Origin: Sunxiuqinia indica
GTDB taxonomy: Bacteria; Bacteroidota; Bacteroidia; Bacteroidales; Prolixibacteraceae
Reading direction: 5' to 3'
NCBI RefSeq assembly: GCF_009847015.1
Contig: NZ_WVEM01000019.1
Coordinates: 1-64,000, forward strand
Length of the DNA: 64,000 nucleotides
A model generated the notes under the pieces. It was not told the origin of the DNA and ran no database searches. It was given only the letters and a program-made list of their open reading frames with translations. The position numbers and the translations under genes were made by a program. Shown one piece after another: positions 8,855-16,824 of the stretch (the first letter of the stretch is position 1; every line of letters begins with the position of its first letter).

Positions 8855-9673
8855 TTAGTTTCCACCCAAAATAAGCGGTAATCCATCTTTTGTGCTTCCA
8901 ACGACTATCACTTTAGCATTCGGTGATTTGGCTAAATCCAAAGTCGCCTCAATGCCTCGTTGTTTTAAAATACTGGCTGTCAGCGATGCATCAAGAATGC
9001 GATTGAACCGTGCAATACCTTCGGCATCAATCCGTCTTTTCTCCGCCTCCTGCTTGGCAGTTTCAAGCGTATATTGGTAGGTTAAGAAAGCCTGTTCTTC
9101 CTCCAGCTTTTTCTCAATAGCTTGTTTAATCTTGTCAGGAAGATTGATAGAACGAATCAGCAAGGCCTTCATGGCAATATCATTATTCTCCAGAACCTCT
9201 TTGGTTTCATTAATAATTGATGCTTCAACCTCGCTCCTTTTGGTAGAGTATATTTCTTCGGCAGTGTAACGCCCGGCTACCTGACGAACCGAAGAGCGAA
9301 CCTCTGGCACGATAAGATTATCGATATAACGCTTGCCAAAAATCTCATGCAAATAGCCAATTCTGGTATAAGTAGGATTGAAACGAACCGAAACATCTAC
9401 GTTTATCGACAATCCGTTTTTATCCAATACATCCATTGTTTCTTCACGCTGTTGTTCCTTTACATCGTATACAAATAGGGTATTCCATGGGGCCACAACA
9501 TGAAACCCTGGTATGTAAATATTCTCTTTGTCTAATCCAGAACTAAAAGGGCGGAAAAGAACTGCCCGTTCTCCTGGTTGAACGGTTACAAACATGCTAC
9601 TTCCAAAAAATAAAAGGACCACCACTACTACACCCAAAATAATTAAATACGATTTTTTAAAATTGAAATCCAT
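8855..9673 (-). CDS. Prohibitin-like SPFH/Band 7 membrane protein
   Basis: A 272-residue protein with one N-terminal membrane helix (about residues 8-30) followed by the SPFH domain (VQPGERAVLFRPFSSGLDKENIYIPGFH) and a long charged helical coiled coil rich in E, K and A (about 180-235). This layout is typical of prohibitin homologues that form ring-shaped membrane scaffolds and modulate membrane proteases or lipid domains. No partner protease (FtsH, NfeD) is adjacent. The exact role is unknown. Confidence 0.85.
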   Translation of the reverse strand: MDFNFKKSYLIILGVVVVVLLFFGSSMFVTVQPGERAVLFRPFSSGLDKENIYIPGFHVVAPWNTLFVYDVKEQQREETMDVLDKNGLSINVDVSVRFNPTYTRIGYLHEIFGKRYIDNLIVPEVRSSVRQVAGRYTAEEIYSTKRSEVEASIINETKEVLENNDIAMKALLIRSINLPDKIKQAIEKKLEEEQAFLTYQYTLETAKQEAEKRRIDAEGIARFNRILDASLTASILKQRGIEATLDLAKSPNAKVIVVGSTKDGLPLILGGN

Positions 9674-9791
9674 TCGCTCTATATTTTTAATTTGTCATTC
9701 AGGTAAATGTAAGGTTTTTAAACAAAGACTCAAATATTTAGCTCAAATTAAAGCCGAACATTAAAATAGTCTGATTCATAGCGTGGAAAGG

Positions 9792-9822
9792 TTTGTTAAA
9801 ATCTTTTTTTTACTTAGATTTG
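9792..9822 (+). promoter_or_regulatory. Consensus Bacteroidota promoter
   Basis: TTTG at 9792-9795, exactly 19 bases of spacer, then TAGATTTG at 9815-9822. This is a full match to the Bacteroidota TTTG-N19-TAnnTTTG promoter. It places transcription start near 9829, which rules out the upstream TTG at 9793 as a start and supports ATG 9847 for the phosphorylase. Confidence 0.7.
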
Positions 9823-9846
9823 GCATGTAATCAAAAATACTCTTGT

Positions 9847-10722
9847 ATGATCGGGTCTTCAGAACTAATCATCAACAAAGACGGAAGTATTTTTCACCTT
9901 CATTTAAAGCCAGAAAACATAGCTGATTATGTGATTCTTGTAGGCGATCCATCCCGAGTTAAAGCAATTCAGTCATTTCTTTCAGAAGTTGAATATACTG
10001 TTCAAAACAGAGAATTTGTTTCCACTACCGGAAAGTACAACAATACGCGTATTACGGTCATTTCTACAGGAATTGGCACCGACAATATCGATATTGTATT
10101 AAACGAACTTGACGCATTGGTAAATATTGATTTAGACAAACGTAAAATAAAAGATGAAAAGCGCTCTCTTAAAATTATACGCATTGGAACTTCCGGAGGT
10201 ATGCAAAAACATTTGCCGGTTAACTCCTTTGTAGTATCAAAAAAAGCAATTGGCTTCGACGGATTGCTAAATTTTTACGCAGATCGAGAACTCATATCTG
10301 ATATTGACTTTGAGAAGAACTTTTTTAATCACACGGAGTGGAACACGATACTGGGACGTCCCTACGTTGTTGATTGTTCGCCCTTACTACTCAGATTATT
10401 TTCTGACAAAAACGTTTTTCACGAAGGTGTGACGATTTCGGCTCCTGGCTTTTATGGCCCCCAAGGCCGTGAACTAAGGCTGAAAACAATTGATCCATCA
10501 TTAAACGAAAAAATAGAGAGCTTTTACTACAAAGAACTTCAGGTTACGAACTACGAGATGGAATGCTCTGCTATTTACGGACTTTCGGCTCTACTGGGTC
10601 ATGAGGCTGTAACGGTTTGCCTGATTATTGCAAGCCGAACGAATAAGGAAGCAAATGAATCCTACCATACCTATATGGAAAAATTGATTGAATTGGTTTT
10701 AGAAAAGATAAGTAACTCATAG
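9847..10722 (+). CDS. Nucleoside phosphorylase (uridine phosphorylase-like)
   Basis: Phosphorolysis of a nucleoside to free base and ribose-1-phosphate in nucleotide salvage. About 291 residues from ATG 9847. Visible PNP/UDP-family motifs are VGDPSRVK (phosphate binding), TGIGTDNIDIVLNEL, RIGTSGGMQ and the nucleoside-binding EMECSAIYGLSALLG, where M-E-C replaces the usual M-E-X. These match uridine phosphorylase-like members best, but base specificity is not certain. An in-frame TTG at 9793 lies inside the promoter and is rejected as the start. The next gene begins 6 bases after the stop. Confidence 0.85.
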   Translation: MIGSSELIINKDGSIFHLHLKPENIADYVILVGDPSRVKAIQSFLSEVEYTVQNREFVSTTGKYNNTRITVISTGIGTDNIDIVLNELDALVNIDLDKRKIKDEKRSLKIIRIGTSGGMQKHLPVNSFVVSKKAIGFDGLLNFYADRELISDIDFEKNFFNHTEWNTILGRPYVVDCSPLLLRLFSDKNVFHEGVTISAPGFYGPQGRELRLKTIDPSLNEKIESFYYKELQVTNYEMECSAIYGLSALLGHEAVTVCLIIASRTNKEANESYHTYMEKLIELVLEKISNS

Positions 10723-10728
10723 GATGCT

Positions 10729-11595
10729 ATGAAAAGTGATCGATTACAAGCCTTAATTACGTTGTTGGATGATCCGGATGAAGCCGTGTATGAAGAAGTA
10801 GAGCAACAATTGTTGTGTGAGGATAGCAAAATTGTTGAGCAATTGGAACATATTTGGGAGACAAGTTTGGATGAATTGATCCAAATGCGAATTGAAAATC
10901 TGATTCAACAAATTCAATTCAGCGAAACCCGAACGAAACTATGGAATTGGAACAACCAAAAAAAAGTTGATTTATTTGAAGGCTTCTTCCTCATTTCCAG
11001 TTACCAATACCCTGATTTGAAGTTGAAAAGCATCAAATCTAAAATTCAAAAAATTAGTAATGATGTCTGGCTTGAAATTAATAACAGGCTGACTTCTCTG
11101 GAAAAGATTACCGTTCTAAATCATATTTTCTACGACACCAACAAGTTTTCGGTCAATCTCAACAACCTCAATTCGCCGCAAAACAGTTACATCAATCAAC
11201 TACTTGAGACCAAAAAAGGCAATGCCATTTCAGTCGCTATTTTGTACGCATTGGTTGCTCGTGAGTTGAGTTTGCCAGTAGAGTTCGTCAACTTTCCGAA
11301 AACACCTTTACTTGCTTATGTAGATGCTGAAGCAGCTCAAAAAGCACATGGAAGTGAACACCAATCGCCCGTTCTTTTTTATATCAATCCTTCAAATAAA
11401 GGAGCTATTATAGGGCGGAAAGAAGTTGATTATTTTTTGAACAAAAACGAGCAATTTGGAGCCGATGATTTTTATGCCCCTTGTGAAGACAAAATCATCA
11501 TAAAAAAACTCCTTGAAAGCCTGATCGAAAGCTATGACTCACTCGGCTACCAGGATAAAGTGAAAGACTTGCGCCAAATTTCAAACTTCCTTTAA
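10729..11595 (+). CDS. SirB1/transglutaminase-like family protein
   Basis: A 288-residue cytoplasmic protein. The C-terminal half (about residues 130-225) matches the SirB1 / Transglut_core2 family: NSYINQLLETKKGNAISVAILYALVARELSLPVEFVNFP. The usual catalytic cysteine of true transglutaminases is not evident at the GNAIS site (a serine follows), so it is probably not an active transglutaminase. It follows the phosphorylase by 6 bases and is likely cotranscribed. Biochemical role unknown. Confidence 0.75.
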   Translation: MKSDRLQALITLLDDPDEAVYEEVEQQLLCEDSKIVEQLEHIWETSLDELIQMRIENLIQQIQFSETRTKLWNWNNQKKVDLFEGFFLISSYQYPDLKLKSIKSKIQKISNDVWLEINNRLTSLEKITVLNHIFYDTNKFSVNLNNLNSPQNSYINQLLETKKGNAISVAILYALVARELSLPVEFVNFPKTPLLAYVDAEAAQKAHGSEHQSPVLFYINPSNKGAIIGRKEVDYFLNKNEQFGADDFYAPCEDKIIIKKLLESLIESYDSLGYQDKVKDLRQISNFL

Positions 11596-11694
11596 AACCG
11601 CGTGAAGCTCCGTGTTGCTCGTCATACCAAGATAAGTAATCGCTTCATAATTGGGGATGGAATACAGAGTTCACTGTTTCCGGTGAGACTCTTC

Positions 11695-12741
11695 TTATGT
11701 CAGTCGATCTTCCAATAAATATTCAATGATCCGTTCCCGTGGATTAAATGGTGCCAGTTCATCTAATCCCATTGACTTGATTGCCATATCGACAATCTCT
11801 TGATCGGAAATATTAGTTGTACGATTTTGGCTTTGCAAAAAATAGTTACCGGCATCAAGCATTGCCTGCAGTGGAATAAGTCCGATTAGCTCTGAACCAG
11901 TAACACTCACTCCTCTTCTCTCTGCACTTTTACAAACTTCGCTATAAGCAATATGGACTGGAGTTACCGAAAGGTCGATCAAATTCATGGAAACTTGCGC
12001 GATCTTATATTCTTCTATGTACCAGCCGATTGCACGCACTTTCTTTAATACTCCCGGGATCCGAACCGGATTCCCGCTTTCGTCTTTAACTATTTTACCT
12101 GTCTCGCGCCTTACACGGCCAGACTCCCGTACATCAGAAGCAACAGCGCTAGCCTTTGATATCGAACGGGTATTCAGATTAACATTATAGGCAATCAGGA
12201 AATTGCGGGCGCCAACTGCAATCGCCCCAGCATTTACATTTGGCTTTGAAGGACCAAAGTCCGGTTGCCAATTTGGATCTTTCAATTTATCTGGCAATCC
12301 TTCATACTCACCAAAACGGCAATTTGCAAGGCTTTTTCGAATCTCACTTCGTGCCGCGAACTCATAGCAAAACACAGGTATTTCCAGTTCTTCACCAATT
12401 CGCTTTGCTAATTGGTAGACATATTCAACAGTTTCCTCCATTGAAATACCCGTAATTGGCACCAGAGGACAAACATCAGTCGCACCAAAGCGAGGATGTT
12501 CCCCCTGTTGCTTACTCATATCAATAACTTCGGAAGCTTTTTGGATACCGCGAAAAGCCGCTTCAATCACAGCAAGAGGTTCGCCAACAAACGTTACGAC
12601 AGTCCTGTTCGTAGCTTTTCCCGGATCAACATTTAGTAGCTTAATACCGTTAACGCTTTCAATCGCATCTGTAATCTGCTTGATTACGGCTGGATTTCTT
12701 CCTTCACTGAAATTCGGCACACATTCTATTAGTTGTGTCAT
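11695..12741 (-). CDS. ftcD: Glutamate formimidoyltransferase
   Basis: Last step of histidine degradation: transfers the formimino group from formiminoglutamate to tetrahydrofolate. At 348 residues it contains only the formiminotransferase part, not the cyclodeaminase found in the mammalian fusion. Family features are the start LIECVPNFSEGRN, the segment HPRFGATDVCPLVPI, and the C-terminal GSELIGLIPLQAM. It lies 75 bases downstream of hutI on the same strand. The remaining histidine genes (hutH, hutU, cyclodeaminase) are not in this window. Confidence 0.93.
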   Translation of the reverse strand: MTQLIECVPNFSEGRNPAVIKQITDAIESVNGIKLLNVDPGKATNRTVVTFVGEPLAVIEAAFRGIQKASEVIDMSKQQGEHPRFGATDVCPLVPITGISMEETVEYVYQLAKRIGEELEIPVFCYEFAARSEIRKSLANCRFGEYEGLPDKLKDPNWQPDFGPSKPNVNAGAIAVGARNFLIAYNVNLNTRSISKASAVASDVRESGRVRRETGKIVKDESGNPVRIPGVLKKVRAIGWYIEEYKIAQVSMNLIDLSVTPVHIAYSEVCKSAERRGVSVTGSELIGLIPLQAMLDAGNYFLQSQNRTTNISDQEIVDMAIKSMGLDELAPFNPRERIIEYLLEDRLT

Positions 12742-12816
12742 TAGTTTTGACTTTTACTCACGAGTCTTTACGGAGTTAAATTTTGCTTCAAATATATATG
12801 AACTGGTTCTTCGAAA

Positions 12817-14067
12817 CTAATAAATTTCGCCATTGATAATGACAGTTTCAATCGGATTGGTTCCAAAATAATACGGAATAGCTGTGTACGATGGAAGTTC
12901 TTTTGTTATTAACAAATTGGCTTGCTTTCCTTTACAAATGCTTCCCACACTGTTTTCTAAGCCCATCGCATAAGCTGAATTCAAGGTGCAGGCATTAAGC
13001 GCCTCTTCAGATGTCATGCAGTAGTTAATACAGGCCAATGATTGAATCAAATTCATATTACCCGAAGGAGCAGTTACCGGGTTATAATCGCTGGCCAAAG
13101 CAATCGGCAAACCAGCACCAATCATTTCTCGAGCAGGTGATAAAGCTTGGTTTAAAAAGAAAGCAGCTCCCGGCAAAATGGTTGGCATGGTCTCCGAATT
13201 AAGCAAAGCAGAAATTTCATTTTCTCCAATATACGTCAAACAATCAACAGAAAGTGCTTGATTATTTACTGCAATATCCACTCCTCCGGTCTGGCCAAAT
13301 TCATTCGCATGTATTTTGGGTTGGAGATCATACTTCAAGGCTGCTTCTAGGATTTTGGTCGTTTCTGTAGGGGTGAAAAAGCCCTGATCGCAAAATACAT
13401 CTATATAGTCCGCCAATCCTTCATACCCAATTTCGGGAAGCATTTCCTGAATAATCAAGTTGATATATTTTTTACGGTTATTCTTAAAACCGGGAGGTAT
13501 TGCATTTGCACCTAAAAATGTGGCTTTTATCATTAAAGGACTATCTTCTTTCAACTGTCTAATCACACGCAACATTTTCAACTCCGACTCTACAGTTAAC
13601 CCGTATCCACTCTTGATTTCCACCGAAGTTGTTCCCATTTTTTTGATCTCATTCAAGCGTACTGTTGCAGCTTCAAATAAGTCATCTTCCGAAGCTTGCT
13701 CCATTTCTTTGGCCGAATTCAAAATCATTCGCTCCCTTCGTGCTTTCTCTTCGCAATTACGGCCCTTGATCCGGTTAACAAATTCATACTCGCAACCAGC
13801 CGGAAAAACCAAATGGGTATGAGAATCGCAATAACCGGGTAACACTATTTTTCCTGAACAATCAATCTCCAGAATCAGCTCGACACCATCAACCAAATCT
13901 TCGCTAAAACCATCCATCGACCCAAAAGTCTCGATTTGGTCATCATCAACAATCAAATAAGCATTTTTTAGTATATCTAATTTAGCCATTTCTTTTCCAG
14001 CAACCCACACCCTGGACTTTTCTTCAACCTGAACCAATTCCTTAATATTTTCCAATATCAACTTCAT
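12817..14067 (-). CDS. hutI: Imidazolonepropionase
   Basis: Hydrolyses imidazolone-5-propionate to formiminoglutamate in histidine degradation, feeding the adjacent ftcD. It is an amidohydrolase with the metal-binding DSHTHLVFPAG near the N-terminus, the KSGYGLTVESELKMLRV segment typical of HutI, a further HANEFGQTGGVD metal/substrate region, and ASDYNPVTAPSGNM near the end. The start is placed at ATG 14067 (MKLILENIKELV); an ATG 27 bases upstream is also in frame. About 416 residues, normal for the family. Confidence 0.93.
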   Translation of the reverse strand: MKLILENIKELVQVEEKSRVWVAGKEMAKLDILKNAYLIVDDDQIETFGSMDGFSEDLVDGVELILEIDCSGKIVLPGYCDSHTHLVFPAGCEYEFVNRIKGRNCEEKARRERMILNSAKEMEQASEDDLFEAATVRLNEIKKMGTTSVEIKSGYGLTVESELKMLRVIRQLKEDSPLMIKATFLGANAIPPGFKNNRKKYINLIIQEMLPEIGYEGLADYIDVFCDQGFFTPTETTKILEAALKYDLQPKIHANEFGQTGGVDIAVNNQALSVDCLTYIGENEISALLNSETMPTILPGAAFFLNQALSPAREMIGAGLPIALASDYNPVTAPSGNMNLIQSLACINYCMTSEEALNACTLNSAYAMGLENSVGSICKGKQANLLITKELPSYTAIPYYFGTNPIETVIINGEIY

Positions 14068-14201
14068 CGCTAAATTCTGAGGTTTTATATACAAGTTAGT
14101 AAAAAATGACGTTGAAATAAACTTTTACTCACCCAACAAATCCCATTCTATTCGTAATTGAAGTTGAAAGATCCCTGCTACGCCAATAATGGATCTAAAT
14201 T

Positions 14202-14400
14202 ATGGAAACATTTTATGCAACGCACATTGAAGAATGACAAAACTGGTTCTATGAAAACCATCAAAAAGCAAGTGGGATATCGTTTAGTTATTACAAAACG
14301 AAATAGGCAAATCATCAATAACTTTTCGCAATTCTTCGGAAGATACCGTTCGTTTTGGTTGGATCGACGTATTTATTGAAAAGTTGGAAAAAATTAGACA
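14202..14400 (+). pseudogene. Decayed YdeI/OmpD-associated (bacteriocin-protection-like) gene remnant
   Basis: Not an intact gene. From ATG 14202 the frame reads METFYATHIEE-stop-QNWFYENHQKASGI...SYYKTK-stop, which follows the YdeI-like N-terminus with the expected Trp codon (TGG) changed to TGA at 14235. A second piece in another frame (from about 14333) reads SSEDTVRFGWIDVFIEKLEK, matching that family's FGWID motif. So the gene has at least two in-frame stops and a frameshift, and the rest is missing. The family match is from memory and needs a search. Confidence 0.6.
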
Positions 14401-14418
14401 AGCAACAACTAACGTAAT

Positions 14419-14772
14419 TCAGAGCTTCCGAATTCGCTTCACAATTATTTGTTTGTCTATCGTGGCTCGAAGCAAGTAAAACCCGTTATTTAAATCATTT
14501 GTTTCCAACTGTATACGTTGACTTCCCGGAACTAATTCAACTTTTTTCCAAAGCTTGACTTTATTTCCAAGAATATCAATCAAATCAAACTGAACAGTTG
14601 AATATTTCTCAGAAGAAAGCTCAACGTAAACAAAGTTTTTTACAGGATTTGGATAAATTTTCTCGATTTGATAGGACTTATTATCAACTTGCTGTTCGGC
14701 TGCTCTGGCACCAAACGCTATAGGAAGTGTTAAAAATGAGATTAGTATAATTGAAAGTATTCTTGTTTTCAT
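14419..14772 (-). CDS. Short exported protein with T9SS type A sorting domain
   Basis: About 117 residues from ATG 14772. The signal peptide is about residues 1-25. Then, after a linker of only about 12 residues, it is essentially only a Por secretion system C-terminal sorting domain: IEKIYPNPVKNFVYVEL, VQFDLIDILGNKV, LNNGFYLLRATIDKQIIVKRIRKL. Such domains normally sit at the end of large secreted proteins and direct outer-membrane passage by the type IX system. There is almost no cargo here. It could be a real mini-protein or the surviving tail of a shortened gene. The longer frame from 14829 would put a hydrophobic stretch before the signal and is disfavoured. Confidence 0.75.
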   Translation of the reverse strand: MKTRILSIILISFLTLPIAFGARAAEQQVDNKSYQIEKIYPNPVKNFVYVELSSEKYSTVQFDLIDILGNKVKLWKKVELVPGSQRIQLETNDLNNGFYLLRATIDKQIIVKRIRKL

Positions 14773-14916
14773 GATAATTCTTGTTTGCTTTTTTATAAAA
14801 ATGACAAGAATTGTTCCAAAAAGCTGCAAACTTTCTTAATAAATATTAATCAAGTCAAAGAATAAAAAAACCTTCCAGGACAAATTGAGAGGTTAATCTG
14901 AATAATGCAAAACTAA

Positions 14917-15654
14917 CTACTTCCCAAGTGATATATATTTTAGAAATTCGTCCTTGCGGTCTTGTTGCTTAAATATGCCGCCGTACTCCGCAGTAACAGT
15001 TGAACTGCTTTCATCCTCAATGCCTCTCGATGAAACGCACATATGTTTGGCATCTATTAGAACAGCCACATCATCTGTTTTCAGAATCAGTTTCAATTCG
15101 CTTGCAATTTGAACCGTTAAGCGCTCCTGCACCTGTGGACGTCTGGCGAAATAATCGACAATGCGGTTTATTTTCGATAAGCCGATTACCTGCCCGCTAG
15201 AAACGTAAGCAACGTGAGCCTTTCCTACAATTGGAAGAAAATGATGTTCACAGGTCGAATTCAGATTAATATTCTTTTCGACTAGCATTTCGCCATACTG
15301 AAACTTATTTTCGAAAACTGAAATCTTGGGTTTGTTTTCAGGATTTAGTCCGTTAAAGATTTCCTTAACGTACATTTTGGCGACACGCCCGGGAGTTCCC
15401 TTCAAACTATCATCATTCAAGTCGAGTCCAAGTGCATTCATTATGTCACGGAACTTATCTTCAATGACTGCCATCTTTTGCTCATCGCTTCTCATAAATG
15501 CATCATCACGCAATGGTGTATCTGCTGACGTTGCAACATGGTTGTCTCCAATGATATCATGATCTACAAAATTACTGACAGAGCTCCCATTTGTTCCACC
15601 GTTCACTAATTGCGATGGCTGACTTGTTTTAACAAAACCCTTTACTTTCATCAT
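14917..15654 (-). CDS. folE: GTP cyclohydrolase I
   Basis: First step of tetrahydrofolate/pterin synthesis: GTP to 7,8-dihydroneopterin triphosphate. The catalytic domain starts near residue 60. Zinc and active-site motifs are intact: STCEHHFLPIVGKAHVAYV (Cys and His ligands) and AKHMCVSSRGIED (second Cys). It carries an N-terminal extension of about 55 residues that is polar and low in complexity (SQPSQLVNGGTNGSSV). The extension appears to be real because a Shine-Dalgarno GGAGG sits just before the first two ATGs (15654 and 15651). Confidence 0.93.
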   Translation of the reverse strand: MMKVKGFVKTSQPSQLVNGGTNGSSVSNFVDHDIIGDNHVATSADTPLRDDAFMRSDEQKMAVIEDKFRDIMNALGLDLNDDSLKGTPGRVAKMYVKEIFNGLNPENKPKISVFENKFQYGEMLVEKNINLNSTCEHHFLPIVGKAHVAYVSSGQVIGLSKINRIVDYFARRPQVQERLTVQIASELKLILKTDDVAVLIDAKHMCVSSRGIEDESSSTVTAEYGGIFKQQDRKDEFLKYISLGK

Positions 15655-15658
15655 CTAT

Positions 15659-15663
15659 CCTCC
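15659..15663 (-). promoter_or_regulatory. Shine-Dalgarno site fixing the folE start
   Basis: The minus strand reads GGAGG, 4 bases before ATG 15654 and 7 bases before ATG 15651. Strong Shine-Dalgarno sites are uncommon in Bacteroidota, so this supports the long N-terminal form of folE, with the second ATG best spaced. Confidence 0.5.
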
Positions 15664-15761
15664 GAATGTTTTCATATCTAACCAACAAGCAAATAGTATG
15701 TTTGTTTAATATTTATGTGTTTTTTTTAAACAAGGCATATTTCTTACTCATATTCAAATAT

Positions 15762-15932
15762 TTACAAAATAGCTACAACCCTGAATAATGTTTTACTAAA
15801 ACTCTTTCGGAAGAGTAGGCCAATTGGTATCAAACAATGTTCGATATGACACTGTTTCAGAAAATCGTTGAGTTCCTCTCCTGATTTAAACTGCTTAAGA
15901 AAATCATCATTTAATAAATCTTCTTTTTTCAT
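15762..15932 (-). pseudogene. IS256-type transposase N-terminal fragment
   Basis: From ATG 15932 the peptide MKKEDLLNDDFLKQFKSGEE, continuing through LNDFLKQ, is what I recall as the opening of Bacteroidota IS256 (mutator) transposases. After about 27 residues the similarity stops (CHIEHCLIPIG...) and the frame ends at residue 57, so the rest of the transposase is missing or scrambled. It lies just past the end of the eCIS operon. No terminal inverted repeats or target duplication could be picked out. Family assignment is from memory. Confidence 0.5.
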
Positions 15933-15957
15933 TACTGTGTAAAATTTATAATTGAAC

Positions 15958-15989
15958 AAAAAAATACCGGGAGTCGCCCCCCGGTATTT
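15958..15989 (-). terminator. Rho-independent terminator of the eCIS operon
   Basis: A perfect 10-bp stem (15962-15971 AAATACCGGG with 15980-15989 CCCGGTATTT) and an 8-base loop. On the minus strand it is followed by a T-run (the A-run at 15958-15964). It is the first strong terminator after the last gene of the 21-kb minus-strand operon. Confidence 0.8.
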
Positions 15990-16099
15990 CTATTTACACA
16001 ATTTATGAGATAGTGCTATAGAATCGCATCGTTGTCCGCGTATAAACCCACGGATACTCATTTTAAACATTTCAAATTTTCAGGAGTTTTATATTCAAT

Positions 16100-16798
16100 T
16101 TATTTTTCTTTCACTTCCTTATCCTGTGTTAAAACAGTCGATACGAGAGCTGTTAAAATATCGGATTTATTCACAAAGTACTTGTACTTTTTCTGATCGA
16201 TTACAGGCATGTACTCCTGTTTATATTTTCTCATTTTTTCAAGAACATCGCCAGTATTGTCATTTGGTTGAATGGTTTCGTGATGAATGCCGGCCAAAAA
16301 TTCTTTCAGTTGTTCATATTTATACTCCTGCTGATCATTGGCCAATATTTGCCCCGAAAAGATGCTGCTTTCAATCCACCCATCAAAATGACCACTGCTA
16401 TCAACAAAAATGAGTTGTTTGATTCCCAGTGTACCAACATATCGAAGCAGCAGGTTTTTAAAATAGTATTTATCGGGTCGAAGAATCATCACATCAATGG
16501 AATTCAATTCAGAATTACGTAATTTTTCTTGTAACTGATTAAGCATTTCCCAACTTCCCTTTTCAATAGCAAACTCATCTCCCTCCATCGCCTCAATACT
16601 AAGGTCGCCGGTTGCAAATTGCTTAATTTCCGTTTCTTTAATAGCCTGACCGATCTTAAACACGCCAGCAATTTCAATCTCACGGCCTTCAGTAGCCATT
16701 TTGTACAACCCCTCTAATTTACCTTTAAACACAATTAGTAGAAGCACAATAAACACCGGCCAAATCAATTGTTGCAAAAAAGGAATCCATTCCTTCAT
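16100..16798 (-). CDS. Single-pass membrane protein of unknown function, last gene of the eCIS operon
   Basis: A 232-residue protein. One hydrophobic helix lies at about residues 8-25 (LIWPVFIVLLLIVF), followed by a soluble cytoplasmic-type region. The end, YMPVIDQKKYKYFVNKSDIL, resembles half of a CBS motif. No catalytic motif is seen. It starts 26 bases after the DUF4157 gene and ends about 110 bases before the operon terminator, so it is cotranscribed with the injection system. Possible jobs are membrane anchoring of the particle, immunity to the protease effector, or regulation; the sequence does not choose among them. Confidence 0.7.
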   Translation of the reverse strand: MKEWIPFLQQLIWPVFIVLLLIVFKGKLEGLYKMATEGREIEIAGVFKIGQAIKETEIKQFATGDLSIEAMEGDEFAIEKGSWEMLNQLQEKLRNSELNSIDVMILRPDKYYFKNLLLRYVGTLGIKQLIFVDSSGHFDGWIESSIFSGQILANDQQEYKYEQLKEFLAGIHHETIQPNDNTGDVLEKMRKYKQEYMPVIDQKKYKYFVNKSDILTALVSTVLTQDKEVKEK

Positions 16799-16824
16799 TT
16801 CGTTTATTCTTAAAAGTTAAATGA

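Noticed and set aside
9793-9846. Upstream TTG start for the nucleoside phosphorylase
   Set aside because: The codon lies inside the TTTG -33 box of a consensus promoter, so it would be upstream of the transcript start.
14158-14379. 73-residue plus-strand ORF (MKLKDPCYANNGSKL...)
   Set aside because: It runs in the wrong frame across the YdeI-like pseudogene; the conserved pieces are in other frames, so it is not a gene.
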